Assembly: GCF_019793435.1 (NCBI RefSeq)
Contig: NZ_JAILYH010000012.1
Span: forward strand, 176,367-240,366
Length of the DNA stretch: 64,000 nucleotides
Reading direction: 5' to 3'
From: Rhizobium redzepovicii
GTDB taxonomy: Bacteria; Pseudomonadota; Alphaproteobacteria; Rhizobiales; Rhizobiaceae
Made by a program: the position numbers and the translations under genes. The first letter of the stretch is position 1, and every line of letters starts with the position of its first letter. The notes beneath the pieces were generated by a model that was given only the letters and a program-made list of their open reading frames with translations, was not told the origin of the DNA and did no database searches. Below, piece by piece: positions 43,735-52,835 of this stretch.

Positions 43735-43792
43735 CCGGTCTTTTTAGCCACTTGTTTAACGTGGCTGCAAGCCGACCGGCCAAATCACCACG
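43735..43792 (-). ncRNA. SAM-II riboswitch controlling metZ
   Basis: On the minus strand: P1 CGTGG pairs with CCACG; the loop carries GATTTGG and CCGGTC; GTTAAACAAGTGGCTAAAAA follows; and GACCGG closes the pseudoknot with CCGGTC. The conserved TGATTT, CTTGCAGCC and GCTAAAAAG blocks are those of the alphaproteobacterial SAM-II (metA) class. High S-adenosylmethionine should switch metZ off. Confidence 0.93.
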
Positions 43793-43874
43793 GGATAATT
43801 CTGCAATACTGCTGTTAGCTGCTTGCGTCAATTCCCCGTATTTGGTTTTGTCGGCGGCAAATGATGGATGAGGC

Positions 43875-44969
43875 ATGATGGCTCGTGAAACGGGAATTCT
43901 GGCGGACCGCGCGATCTCGGCGCTGTTCGAAACGGGGCGTCTGATCTCCGAACGGGAGCTGGACCGTGACCAGATCCAGCCGGCAAGCCTCGACCTGCGC
44001 TTGGGCGCCAAGGCTTTTCGCGTGCGCGCCAGCTTCATGCCCGGCCCCTCGCACCTGGTCTCGGACAAGCTCGACCGCCTTAGCCTGCATGTCATCGACC
44101 TTTCCGAAGGTGCGGTGCTCGAAACCGGCTGCGTCTATATCGTGCCGCTGATGGAGAGCTTGGCGCTGCCGGCCGACATGTCGGCCTCGGCCAATCCGAA
44201 GAGCTCGACCGGCAGGCTCGATATCTTCACCCGCGTCATCACCGATTACGCCCAGGAATTCGACAAGATCCCATCCGGCTATGCCGGCCCGCTCTATCTC
44301 GAAATCAGCCCACGCACCTTCCCGATCGTCGTGCGCCGCGGCTCGCGCTTGTCGCAGATCCGCTTCCGCGTCGGCCAGGCCCTGCTCGGCGAGCCGGAAC
44401 TGTTGAAGCTGCATGAAAGCGAAACGCTGGTCGCCAGCAAACAGCCGAACGTCTCCGGCGGCGGCATCGCGCTGTCAATCGACCTTGCCGGAGATGAAGA
44501 CGGCCTGATCGGCTATCGCGGCAAGCACCACACCGCCGTTGTCGACGTCGACAAGAAAGATCAGCACGACATCTTCGATTTCTGGGAGCCGCTCTATAGC
44601 CGCGGCCGCAACGAACTGATCCTCGATCCCGACGAGTTCTATATCCTCGTCTCGCGGGAGGCCGTGCACGTGCCGCCGGATTATGCCGCCGAAATGACCC
44701 CCTTCGATCCGCTGGTCGGCGAATTCCGCGTCCATTACGCCGGCTTCTTCGATCCGGGCTTCGGCCACGCACCGGCCGGCGGTCGCGGCAGCCGCGCCGT
44801 GCTCGAAGTGCGCAGCCACGAAGTGCCCTTCATCCTCGAAGACGGCCAGATCGTCGGCCGCCTGGTCTACGAGCACATGCAGGAAAAACCGACCAGCCTC
44901 TACGGCTCCGGACTCGGCTCCAACTACCAGGCCCAGGGCCTCAAACTCTCGAAACACTTCCGCATCTGA
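43875..44969 (+). CDS. dcd: 2'-deoxycytidine 5'-triphosphate deaminase (long alphaproteobacterial form)
   Basis: A 364-residue protein, about twice the length of E. coli Dcd (193). It holds two dUTPase-fold halves: the first with QIQPASLDLRLGAKAFRVRA and SANPKSSTGRLDIFTRVI, the second with HDIFDFWEPL, GFFDPGFGH and the C-terminal VPFILEDGQIVGRLVYE. This duplicated form is the usual dCTP deaminase of rhizobia and relatives and supplies dUTP for thymidylate. Two adjacent ATGs (43875, 43878) follow GGATGAGG. It is divergent from metZ and is the last core gene before the island. Confidence 0.9.
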   Translation: MMARETGILADRAISALFETGRLISERELDRDQIQPASLDLRLGAKAFRVRASFMPGPSHLVSDKLDRLSLHVIDLSEGAVLETGCVYIVPLMESLALPADMSASANPKSSTGRLDIFTRVITDYAQEFDKIPSGYAGPLYLEISPRTFPIVVRRGSRLSQIRFRVGQALLGEPELLKLHESETLVASKQPNVSGGGIALSIDLAGDEDGLIGYRGKHHTAVVDVDKKDQHDIFDFWEPLYSRGRNELILDPDEFYILVSREAVHVPPDYAAEMTPFDPLVGEFRVHYAGFFDPGFGHAPAGGRGSRAVLEVRSHEVPFILEDGQIVGRLVYEHMQEKPTSLYGSGLGSNYQAQGLKLSKHFRI

Positions 44970-45027
44970 GAGATCGGTCCCGCGCGGCTTGACAGCGGCC
45001 CCCATCTGTTGGAAATCTCAGCGGATC

Positions 45028-45101
45028 GCGGGTGTAGCTCAATGGTAGAGCAGCAGCTTCCCAAGCTGAATACGAGGGTTCGATTCCCTTCACCCGCTCC
45101 A
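45028..45101 (+). tRNA. tRNA-Gly (anticodon CCC)
   Basis: Cloverleaf: acceptor GCGGGTG with CACCCGC, D-arm GCTC...GAGC, anticodon loop TTCCCAA, T-arm GAGGG-TTCGATT-CCCTT, encoded CCA. The anticodon CCC reads GGG. The integrase gene begins 188 bases downstream, so the 3' end of this tRNA is the likely attachment site of the island. Confidence 0.96.
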
Positions 45102-45288
45102 TTCACTCTCAGGCCAGTTGTTTAGCAGCGTCCGCAGACGTCCAATAAATCCATGTAAATCATTGGCATAAACAGTCTCCTTGCCTCGCGCGCGCGTAGC
45201 GAAGTGCAACGAGGTGCAGTGACAGCCAGCAATTTTTTCGGTACAAAACAGCGGTACAAGGCTGCTAGCTTAGAGGCCAATACCGTAA

Positions 45289-46509
45289 ATGGCGCTGACC
45301 GATGTTCAAATTAGAAATGCCAAAAAATCTGAAAAGCCTTACAAACTGCCAGATGGAAAAGGCCTCTATCTTTATGTTTCGACGGCCGGTGGTAAGTCAT
45401 GGAGGGTCGACTACGCCTATTTCGGTAAGCGGAAGACGCTGACGCTAGGCGTTTATCCCGCCCTCGGACTTGCCGACGCCCGCACCCGGCGAGATGAAGT
45501 CAAGAAAAAGCTATCAGAGGGCTTCGATCCGTCGCTGGTAAAAAAGCGCGAACAACTGGCTGCCAAAGCGGCGGCCGGAAACACGTTCGGACTGATCGCC
45601 GATGAGTTCATCGCCAAGCTGCGTCGCGACAAACGAGCCGAACCGACCATCGAAAAGAACACGTGGATGTTAAAGGTGCTCGCGAAGAAGCTTTCACCTT
45701 ATCCCATAACCCAGATTTCGGCGAAGGACGTCTTGGACGTCCTCAGCGTGATCGAAAGAAGTGGGCGCATAGAGAGTGCGCTCGCCACGCGTTCAGCAAT
45801 TGGCCGTGTCTTCCGGTTCGCTATTGCTACAGCAAGAGCGGAAAACGACCCTACCTCAGCATTGCGGGGCGCTCTTCAGCGGCATGTGCCGGTGAGCCAC
45901 CCAGCGCTCACAACTCGTGAGGAGCTTGGCGGCTTAATGAGGGCAATCTACGGTTATGATGGCTGGCCTTCGCTTGTCGCAGCGTTGAAAATTCAGGCTC
46001 TCTGCTTCGCTCGGCCGGGTGAAACCAGATCAATGGAATGGTCGGAGCTTGACCTTGTAAACGCCATTTGGACCATCCCCGCCGCAAAGACAAAGATGCG
46101 GCGTGAGCATCATGTTCCCCTCTCTCGTCAAGCCATCGAGGTCATCAAACATATGAAGGACCTGTTCGGAGACAAGCCAAAGGTTTTTCCATCGATGATG
46201 TCTGGGAAGACGCTACTTTCAGAAAACTCGATGAACTCAGCTCTACGCCGCATGGGAGTGGGGGGTGGCGAGCACACCGCGCATGGCTTTCGTTCATCGG
46301 CCAGCAGCATTCTAAATGAGTCCGGAAAGTTTAGTCCTGACGCAATCGAGGCTCAGCTCGCTCACTTGGACACACGGGAAGTGCGGCGAATTTATAACCG
46401 TGCGACATACTGGAATGAGCGTGTTCAGATGATGCAATGGTGGGCTGACATGCTCGATGAAGAACGCACAAGCCCTCTGAGCAATGCACAGACAGTCCAG
46501 ATGTCCTAA
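45289..46509 (+). CDS. P4-type tyrosine site-specific integrase
   Basis: A 406-residue integrase with an N-terminal DUF4102-type arm-binding domain (LTDVQIRNAKKSEKPYKLPD-GKGLYLYV), a core-binding domain (about 100-190) and a catalytic domain. Catalytic residues visible: Arg in FARPGETRSMEW, the HGFR box (HTAHGFRSSASSIL), the later His of AQLAHLD and the nucleophile Tyr in VRRIYNRATYW. Such enzymes insert islands into tRNA 3' ends; tRNA-Gly lies just upstream in the same orientation, the standard layout. It appears intact. Confidence 0.95.
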   Translation: MALTDVQIRNAKKSEKPYKLPDGKGLYLYVSTAGGKSWRVDYAYFGKRKTLTLGVYPALGLADARTRRDEVKKKLSEGFDPSLVKKREQLAAKAAAGNTFGLIADEFIAKLRRDKRAEPTIEKNTWMLKVLAKKLSPYPITQISAKDVLDVLSVIERSGRIESALATRSAIGRVFRFAIATARAENDPTSALRGALQRHVPVSHPALTTREELGGLMRAIYGYDGWPSLVAALKIQALCFARPGETRSMEWSELDLVNAIWTIPAAKTKMRREHHVPLSRQAIEVIKHMKDLFGDKPKVFPSMMSGKTLLSENSMNSALRRMGVGGGEHTAHGFRSSASSILNESGKFSPDAIEAQLAHLDTREVRRIYNRATYWNERVQMMQWWADMLDEERTSPLSNAQTVQMS

Positions 46510-46650
46510 TTGCCGCGACGGATTAATCGCTCGAATCCAGACTCAGAAGGGCTTGGTCCATTGAGACTGGGGACTGTTTGCATGGCAGCTATCCGGGCAA
46601 TGATATCTCCATTAGGCTTCCGGGGTCAGAGTGAACCGACCGGAAACACA

Positions 46651-47556
46651 ATGCTGCCGCTCAATAACGAAACCATGCCGGAGATTTCGAAGGTTGCCGT
46701 TGACCCTGCGGTGATGGCCGAATTCACGAGCGAACAAGATTTCATGAGTCTAGCCGTCGATCTAGCCATTGAAACTGGTCAATACGTTTGTGTGGCCGCT
46801 TGTACAACGGGAAAAGAACACTCATGGAGCAGGGACCAAGCCGCGATTGGCGGAAATATGGTGAGGATTTACAAGCTCATTGACGCAATGCTCGACCAGC
46901 ATTGTAAGCTGCGCGGAGAAACGAGCTTTATGCTCGCTCGGTTAGTTTTTGAAACTATTGTTAACGTGCAATACCTTATTGCAAACTTTTCGTCCGAGCT
47001 CATCGACTCCTACGTCGAGTATTCTCTGCGCCATGAAAAGAAACTTTGGGACGACGTCGCCAAAAATATCGTGGCGCGGCACGGCATACTGCTTCCCATT
47101 GAGGAGCGCATGCAGAAGTCTATAGAACGAGCATTTGCTGCCGCTGGTTTGTCAATCGAGGCGATAGAATCAAAGAGGAAGTCGCCGTGGGGCAACCGGA
47201 ACCTCTTCGAGAAGGCTCAGGCAGTAGGCCTCGACGCGCTCTATCTGTCCGCGTTTGGAGGGACATCTCATGGCATACACGGTGCTTGGGAGGATATTTA
47301 CGGAAATCACCTGCACTGGGACGGGTCTCGCTTCACGCCCAACATAGAGTGGAGCATGCCGCGTCCCCAATTGCTTTTAGCTCTATGCCCGGTGATAGCC
47401 GAAACTGTTTTTATGTATTTCGAATTCATCGCCGATGATTTAGCGCACGATATGTATATGTTCGCCGAACCTCTGCAAAATTTACTTGACCGTTTTGCAT
47501 CTGTGAGTGCCGCTCACGAGGCATATCTGGCGGGCAAATCTTGGCCAAACATCTAG
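46651..47556 (+). CDS. Hypothetical protein, DUF5677-like
   Basis: A mostly helical protein of 301 residues from ATG 46651 (GGAAA upstream); the frame is open back to a TTG at 46510, right after the integrase stop, so up to 348 residues are possible. The motif FMLARLVFETIVNVQYLIAN and the later FGGTSHGIHGAWEDI, with conserved His residues, resemble DUF5677/HEPN-like helical proteins found on mobile elements. No function is known. It follows the integrase and may be co-transcribed with it. Confidence 0.6.
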   Translation: MLPLNNETMPEISKVAVDPAVMAEFTSEQDFMSLAVDLAIETGQYVCVAACTTGKEHSWSRDQAAIGGNMVRIYKLIDAMLDQHCKLRGETSFMLARLVFETIVNVQYLIANFSSELIDSYVEYSLRHEKKLWDDVAKNIVARHGILLPIEERMQKSIERAFAAAGLSIEAIESKRKSPWGNRNLFEKAQAVGLDALYLSAFGGTSHGIHGAWEDIYGNHLHWDGSRFTPNIEWSMPRPQLLLALCPVIAETVFMYFEFIADDLAHDMYMFAEPLQNLLDRFASVSAAHEAYLAGKSWPNI

Positions 47557-47752
47557 CCACTTCAGCGCTGCTTGGAGGTGTCTCGTTGCCTTCGAAACGT
47601 GCCCCATGCCACCCCACCCCACTGGGGGAGACCGCGCGGTCACTGCCACGTAGGTCGCCTCTCAAATGCGTGACCCAAATTTCATTGGGCGCGTCCATCA
47701 CCTCGATGAATAAAATTATGCACTGAAATTACTCGTCGAGACGAACCGACCG

Positions 47753-47977
47753 CTAACTCGCTTGCTTGCTCTGATACCACTCCCCAATTTTCTCGCAGAG
47801 CAAGCCCAACCAAGGGGACCAAAGTAGCGCCTCAGACTGGCCATCCGGCGTAAAACTCGGATGATCCTCGGCATCAAGCTCCCACGTTCCCAAGTACTCA
47901 CCGTCTTGTGTTACTACAGAGAAGTCTTCAAGCAAATTTATACCATATGGTAGCTTGGATAAGCCCAAAGGCAGCAT
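47753..47977 (-). CDS. Small hypothetical protein
   Basis: 74 residues, Trp-rich (WELDAEDHPSFTPDG, LLWSPWLGLLCEKIGEWYQ). A strong AGGGGGTGA ribosome site before the ATG supports translation. It has no membrane segment or known motif. It is isolated and opposite to its neighbours. The 196 bases to its right as far as the DUF5677-like gene show nothing else. Confidence 0.5.
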   Translation of the reverse strand: MLPLGLSKLPYGINLLEDFSVVTQDGEYLGTWELDAEDHPSFTPDGQSEALLWSPWLGLLCEKIGEWYQSKQAS

Positions 47978-48240
47978 AGAATCACCCCCTGTTGCACAAC
48001 GACCGTAGCCGTTTCTAAGCCGTTAGCGCGGGAGTTTCAATTCGCCTATTGATTGCCTGTCTTGCGAAAGGAATCGCGGGCTCCCATGGCGTTCTAGCTA
48101 GCCTCTGCCGCTTCGCTTTGTTTGACGAAGGTGGTGCAAACATTTCAGAGGTGCCGGCGCTCTGTCATGGATTAACTCCTCGCCAACCAATGCCGTCCCA
48201 AAACTACTGACGAGTGCTTTAGATCAGAAGTGGCTTCTAG
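47978..48240. other. Intergenic stretch without recognised features
   Basis: No credible gene, RNA or repeat was seen here. Several short stop-interrupted frames suggest eroded sequence before the integrase tail at 48241. Confidence 0.5.
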
Positions 48241-48321
48241 GGGATGATACAATCGTGGGCTGACATGCTGGGCCAGAAGCGGACGAGGGACAATGGAAGC
48301 GGGCGGGCCAAGCTAATCTAA
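48241..48321 (+). pseudogene. Remnant of a second tyrosine integrase C terminus
   Basis: The frame reads MIQSWADMLGQKRTRDN, matching the tail of the intact integrase (MMQWWADMLDEERTS) and of P4-type integrases generally, and ends at a TAA. A stop lies directly upstream, so only the last 25 codons or so remain. It probably marks the end of an older integration event. Confidence 0.45.
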
Positions 48322-48435
48322 GGATGGCGGTTTGCTCTAGCAATCTCTGGCGGCGGGCGACGTTGACAACGGTCACTTTCACGTATCGATAGGAGTGAAT
48401 GCACCTCGGCGCATCGTTTAATCGGTAAGGTAATC

Positions 48436-48903
48436 ATGGACGACAATGACAGTCAGAAACAGCTCGCGATTTCAATTGCCGGATCCGTTACTCGAACCGA
48501 AGCTGACGCCCTCCGCGATTGGGCGCGACTGCTGATCGAACTAAAAGAAGAGAAAATGTCGGCCACGGCGAAGGCACGGAAAGCGATTTCGCTGACGGCC
48601 TCGAGCAGGGTCATACTGCCTGCAATGAAGATCATCAGCGCTCAGGCAAAGAAACATGGTTGGGACAACCGAACATCAACCCAGCGCTTCGGCATAGCAG
48701 CTGCGGCGGGAGCTTTTGCGCTGTTTCCTGGAGCGAACGCAGGCATAGCGGCACTCGGTGGTGCTGTCGGCGTGCCACTTTGGGCGGTTTTCGGCGGAGG
48801 CTCCATGTTTTTGAAGGTTTTGTACGACGAACTGACGAAGAGCTCACACGAGCACGTCAGGGAAACGACTTACAAAATTATTGACGCTGAAAAGCAGGAT
48901 TGA
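48436..48903 (+). CDS. Hypothetical protein with a glycine/alanine-rich hydrophobic segment
   Basis: 155 residues. The N-terminal helix-rich part (1-70) is charged; residues about 84-125 are a Gly/Ala hydrophobic stretch (FGIAAAAGAFALFPGANAG-IAALGGAVGVPLWAVFGGG), like a membrane-inserting or glycine-zipper segment; a short charged tail follows. The start has GGTAAGG upstream. No family is recognised. Small proteins of this build in defence islands are sometimes membrane-acting effectors, but that is only a guess. Confidence 0.55.
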   Translation: MDDNDSQKQLAISIAGSVTRTEADALRDWARLLIELKEEKMSATAKARKAISLTASSRVILPAMKIISAQAKKHGWDNRTSTQRFGIAAAAGAFALFPGANAGIAALGGAVGVPLWAVFGGGSMFLKVLYDELTKSSHEHVRETTYKIIDAEKQD

Positions 48904-48947
48904 AAGCAGCTTCGCGAGCTATTTCGGGAGAAAAGGACGGCGGGTCG

Positions 48948-49343
48948 CTAATCGGCTGTCGGCAAAAGGGATAGCCCAAGTTCTTTCAGAAACGTGTTGT
49001 GCTTAGCTGTCGACTCGCGAACCTGCTTCTCAATTTCGATCAACTCATCGTGCGTAGCCTTCAGATCGATCGCGATCTCCTGTTCGGCTGTGCTGATATA
49101 CCGGGAGATATTGAGGTTGTAGTCTTCAGCGGCAATTCGCTCCATGCTGATACGTTTGGAGTAGCGATCCTCCTCCGTGCGGAATTGGTAGGTGTTAATG
49201 ATTTTTTCAATGTGTTTCTCTGTGAGTTGGTTCTGACGTTTGACTTTCACGAAGTGCGCGGCGGCATTTATGAACAGCACGTCGTCCGGTTTCTTGCACT
49301 TCTTCAGTATGAGGATGCAGACGGGGATGAGAGAAATCCCTGT
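48948..49343 (-). pseudogene. Truncated type I restriction methyltransferase (hsdM tail)
   Basis: The minus-strand frame reads ISLIPVCILILKKCKKPDD then VLFINAAAHFVK, KRQNQLTEKHIEKII, MERIAAEDYNLNISRY and ATHDELIEIEKQVRE, the usual C-terminal part of HsdM proteins (about 500-550 residues). Only about 130 codons remain; the catalytic NPPF/Y part is absent, and no hsdS or hsdR is nearby. The 5' break, near 49330, abuts a differently oriented truncated ATPase gene, so a deletion or rearrangement joined two broken genes. Confidence 0.85.
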
Positions 49344-50917
49344 TCATCAGACGCTACAAAGAGGTCCTGCAATCCGAGACGCTGCAATCCCGTTGCCGCT
49401 GGGTGTGGATAGATTTTGGTTCGGGAAGTTTCGATCTTTCGAATGCCCAGGAATGGCTTGCGAGGGAATTTATTGAGAGCTTTCAGGCCGAAAACCCAGA
49501 ACTCGACTTGACTAAGCGTGAGGTATTATGGGGCATTTTTTCTAAGCAAATCCAGCGTCGGAAGCCGATCTATGACGACGTTGCCGTGTGGGACCAAACG
49601 AAGGCTGCAATTCTTAGGAACGAGGACCTTCAGAAGTGGCAGGATGACCCGATCGAGTATGCAATCGGTTTGGCAAACCACATCCTCGGACAGCGTAAAG
49701 AACTGCTCCTTGTGGTGATGGACAACGTCGATCGGCTCGATCTCAGGTCGCAACTCGATATTTTTCAGCTTTCTCTCTGGTTTATGGGGCAAACTAAAGC
49801 CTTCACTATTCTCCAGATGCGTGATGAAACGTATGAGCGGTTCAAGACTAGGCCCCCGCTTGATACCTTTCGGGCAGGCATAGCCTTTCATATTTCGCCG
49901 CCCCGATTCATTGATGTGGTGCGCAAACGCCTTGACCTCAGTTTGGAGTATCTAGCGGAACGCTCTGAAAATACCCAGAGCTACGTTCTTCCGTCAGGCT
50001 TCCGCATCACGGTGCCTACGACCGAGCTGGGGCGGTTCCTGCAAGAGCTATACGTCGAGCTTTTCGAGCGCCGCCGAAACATTGCGCGAATAATGGAAAG
50101 CCTCGCCGGTAAGGATGTCCGCCGCGCACTCGATATGTTCGTCAGCATCATCACCTCGGGGCATTTGGGCGAGGATCAGATTACTTCGCAAGTGCGGGGT
50201 GGGGGAGAGATCAGAATCACGGAGCACAATCTCCTGAAAATCCTGATGCGGACGGACTACCGGCTTTTTAGCGATCGTAGCGGATTCATTTCAAACATCT
50301 TCAACTTCGAAAACGAATGGAACCGGCCGTCCAACTTTCTTGTCATCGAGATATTGTTCTTCCTCGCCGCTTCTCGAAAGCGCGCCGGTCAGATCGGCAT
50401 AGAAGGGTATTTCACGGTCCAACACATATGCGAGCTTATGCAAAAGCTGGGATATGACCCGGAGGACACCGCGGCGGCTGTCAATCTGATCCTCACTAGA
50501 TATCTGATTGATGCCGATCATATGGGCAACATTTTCGCCAAGATGTCCGACAGCGTCAAAATCAGCGCCTCGGGTTACATTCATCTCCGCACTTTGGTTG
50601 AGAGGATTGAATATCTCTACGGAATACTCGCAACAACGCGTGTGGCCGATGACCGGGTCCTCGCGATTATTGCCGAAGCGACGCAGCGCGAACTCAGGCT
50701 TGGCGATCTTACGGCACGTGCCAAGGTGCAGGTCGTCGAGGTCTTCCGTGACTATCTCGTCAAGCAGGCACACGCCGTCGCGGAAGCGGCCGGCAGGAAA
50801 TTCGACATCAATGATGTAGATTCCGGGTCTGCATACGTGCTTCGTGCAATGGACCGAGCAATCGGCCGGTTCTACAGGCGGGATGATCATCCGGCAGAAC
50901 TCGACCCGTTGGATTAG
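49331..50917 (+). pseudogene. P-loop ATPase gene truncated inside Walker A
   Basis: The frame opens at 49331 as EKSLFIRRYKEVLQSETL, which looks like the end of a Walker A motif (GxGKS/T followed by LFIRRYK), but the glycines are gone. Downstream, LLLVVMDNVDRLD (Walker B-like), then a helical C-terminal region with many His/Arg repeats, are intact for about 500 residues. A protein could still start at GTG 49403 (504 residues) but would lack nucleotide binding. The family was probably a STAND/KAP-like or defence ATPase; I cannot name it. The break coincides with the hsdM break. Confidence 0.65.
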
Positions 50918-50930
50918 TCCGACCCATTTC

Positions 50931-51304
50931 ATTTGCCCGCGATCTGGGCCATGACGGTCCGCCCTTCGCCTGGGACGAAGATCGCCGCGCGCTCCTCCGC
51001 GCCGAGCTCGACGCCTACAGCCCGGGCCTATGGCCTGACGCACGACGAGCTGGGCTACATCCTTGACCCCGCAGACTTGAAAGGCCCCGACTACCCCTCG
51101 GAAGCCTTCCGCGTTTTGAAGGAAAAGGAAATCCGCCAGTACGGCGAATATCGCACGCGCCGCCTCGTCCTCGAAGCCTGGGCAGGATGGAGATCGAGGG
51201 AACGTTTGCCGCTCTTGGGATGGCCGATGCTGTATTCGCCGCCGCACAGCCGATCGAGCTTCCGCAGCTTGGACAGTTCCCTGATGCGTTATGGGCTTGA
51301 CCGC
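50931..51304 (+). pseudogene. Remnant of an Eco57I/YeeA-like DNA methyltransferase C terminus
   Basis: Three successive frames carry pieces of one protein: GHDGPPFAWDEDRRALLRAE, then after a small deletion ARAYGLTHDELGYILDPADL and EKEIRQYGEYRTRRLVLEAW, then MEIEGTFAALGMADAVF. The HDELGYILDP and GEYRTRRLVLEAWD motifs end large class I methyltransferases or fused restriction enzymes of the Eco57I type. The frameshifts and missing N terminus show decay. It follows the truncated ATPase by 13 bases, so both may have belonged to one defence locus. Confidence 0.7.
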
Positions 51305-51468
51305 AGGGTAACTCTTATCGGCCAGGAGCCCCCAGTCCGCATACGCGCCAGACTGGTCATCATCGTCCGCACCCGAGGTGACATGCGGCAGTCGCAGCTT
51401 GAGCCTTATCGCGAGGCATGGGAAGCCTCGCTGCGTATTCCGTGAGATGGATCCGGTGTGCTTGGAGC

Positions 51469-52704
51469 CTAAGGAGCAGAAAAGAGGAGACGATCGCCGC
51501 GCGGAGCGTGATCGTCGGCTGTCGGCGCGACAGTCCACCCCAGACCTCGATGGGCATGAATCTGAGGCCCGTACGGATGGCGATATCCATTAGGCAAGCC
51601 ATATGAAACCACAGCGCGCCCTGATGTGCCGTTTGGCCCTGGGGGAGCAGTGCCTCGACCACCATGATGCGGAATGCACAAGTGGGTCAAGTCCGCTTTC
51701 ATGTGCGGTGCGATGTGTTCGTAGTCAGCATCGCCCGTCAGCAAAACTGCCTTCCCATCGCGCTCATATCTCATTTGATATCCGGTATTATTACGATCCA
51801 CCGGGTCGAGGCATGTGCCGCGTTCGAAATGCAAACCGCCAATGATCAGAGGCCCGTCCACGAACGTCAACCGCGCGCCGAGCAACCGTTGGAACAGCGC
51901 CGTATTTGGGCCGACCAATTGATCTGGTGCGAACCAATCGTTCTGATGCCAGGCGACTTGGAGGCGCCCCATTTCAAAATGATCGAAATCCCAGTGGGAC
52001 AGAAATATAAAGCCGTTTCCTAGATCTGGTGCAACGAAATGCCGAGGTAGCGATTTCTTGTTGAACCATAACGGATGGCCTGCATCAAAAAGTCCGATAG
52101 CCGTCCCATTACGACGCATAAGCACGGCGCTGGCTTGGCCCACGTCGAGGACGATGATTTCCAGCTTGTCATCATGATTGCTTACTGGCGGCGGTGACGC
52201 GGGCAACACACGGCTAGCAAGGTTTTGGAAGGCGATGGTTTGGTGATCACCGCGGGCCGCGTTACTTCCAGCTTGCAGTTTCATCACAAGTTCCGGGTTG
52301 TCACCAGTCGCGCCACCGGCGGGCAAGATGCGACCTATACGCCGAATTTTTTCAACCGAACGCTTCGAATCTCGTCTGTAGTCGTTGTCGGGCCGCATCT
52401 CCCAGGCCATCGGCGCTTGCCCTTCATCATGGAGACTTATCTCTACCCAATCGCCCTTCGCAACCTCACCAAGGTCGTGCCGATTGCGCCACACCCTCTC
52501 TGTCGAGATAGCTCGAATCAGGCTTAATGCCGAAGGATCATTCAACGATAAAGGGTTTTCATCAAACCGAGCAGCGTCCACCCCATCCAACAGCACGTGC
52601 GACCTGCTATAGTTGTTCCCTTCGATCGACCCAACCATATCTTCCAACAGCGCATAATATCGTTGCGGCTTGGGCTTGGACTCGAACTTCCTTCTCTTGA
52701 TCAT
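51469..52704 (-). CDS. Metallo-beta-lactamase-fold hydrolase, ComEC/Rec2-type
   Basis: A 411-residue protein without signal peptide. An N-terminal region of about 180 residues is unrecognised. The C-terminal domain has the ComEC-like MBL motifs: VLDVGQASAVLM, FLSHWDFDH (236-242, the HxHxDH-type metal site with the first His replaced in the SHWDFDH form), VLLTGDADYEHI and CIPHHGG. Soluble ComEC-type MBL proteins occur in defence loci as nucleases or hydrolases. It is convergent with the decayed methyltransferase and divergent from the resolvase. A weak AGGCG site precedes the ATG. Confidence 0.75.
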   Translation of the reverse strand: MIKRRKFESKPKPQRYYALLEDMVGSIEGNNYSRSHVLLDGVDAARFDENPLSLNDPSALSLIRAISTERVWRNRHDLGEVAKGDWVEISLHDEGQAPMAWEMRPDNDYRRDSKRSVEKIRRIGRILPAGGATGDNPELVMKLQAGSNAARGDHQTIAFQNLASRVLPASPPPVSNHDDKLEIIVLDVGQASAVLMRRNGTAIGLFDAGHPLWFNKKSLPRHFVAPDLGNGFIFLSHWDFDHFEMGRLQVAWHQNDWFAPDQLVGPNTALFQRLLGARLTFVDGPLIIGGLHFERGTCLDPVDRNNTGYQMRYERDGKAVLLTGDADYEHIAPHMKADLTHLCIPHHGGRGTAPPGPNGTSGRAVVSYGLPNGYRHPYGPQIHAHRGLGWTVAPTADDHAPRGDRLLFSAP

Positions 52705-52835
52705 ACGCCTAAAACTTCTTAAACCGGGGTGCCTCAGGCACCCTCCTTTTCAACGTGCTAACAATTTTACCTCATCCTCGATTAGCGCGAGGTCAAATTG
52801 AAAAGCGATATCGCGTGTATCATTGGGGTATAGCT

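Noticed and set aside
45239..45259. Short direct repeat CGGTACAA before the integrase, considered as att or excisionase site
   Set aside because: Only two copies 13 bases apart and no second location; too weak to call.
47541..47726. 61-codon plus-strand frame after the DUF5677-like gene
   Set aside because: It overlaps the end of that gene in another frame and has no supporting features.
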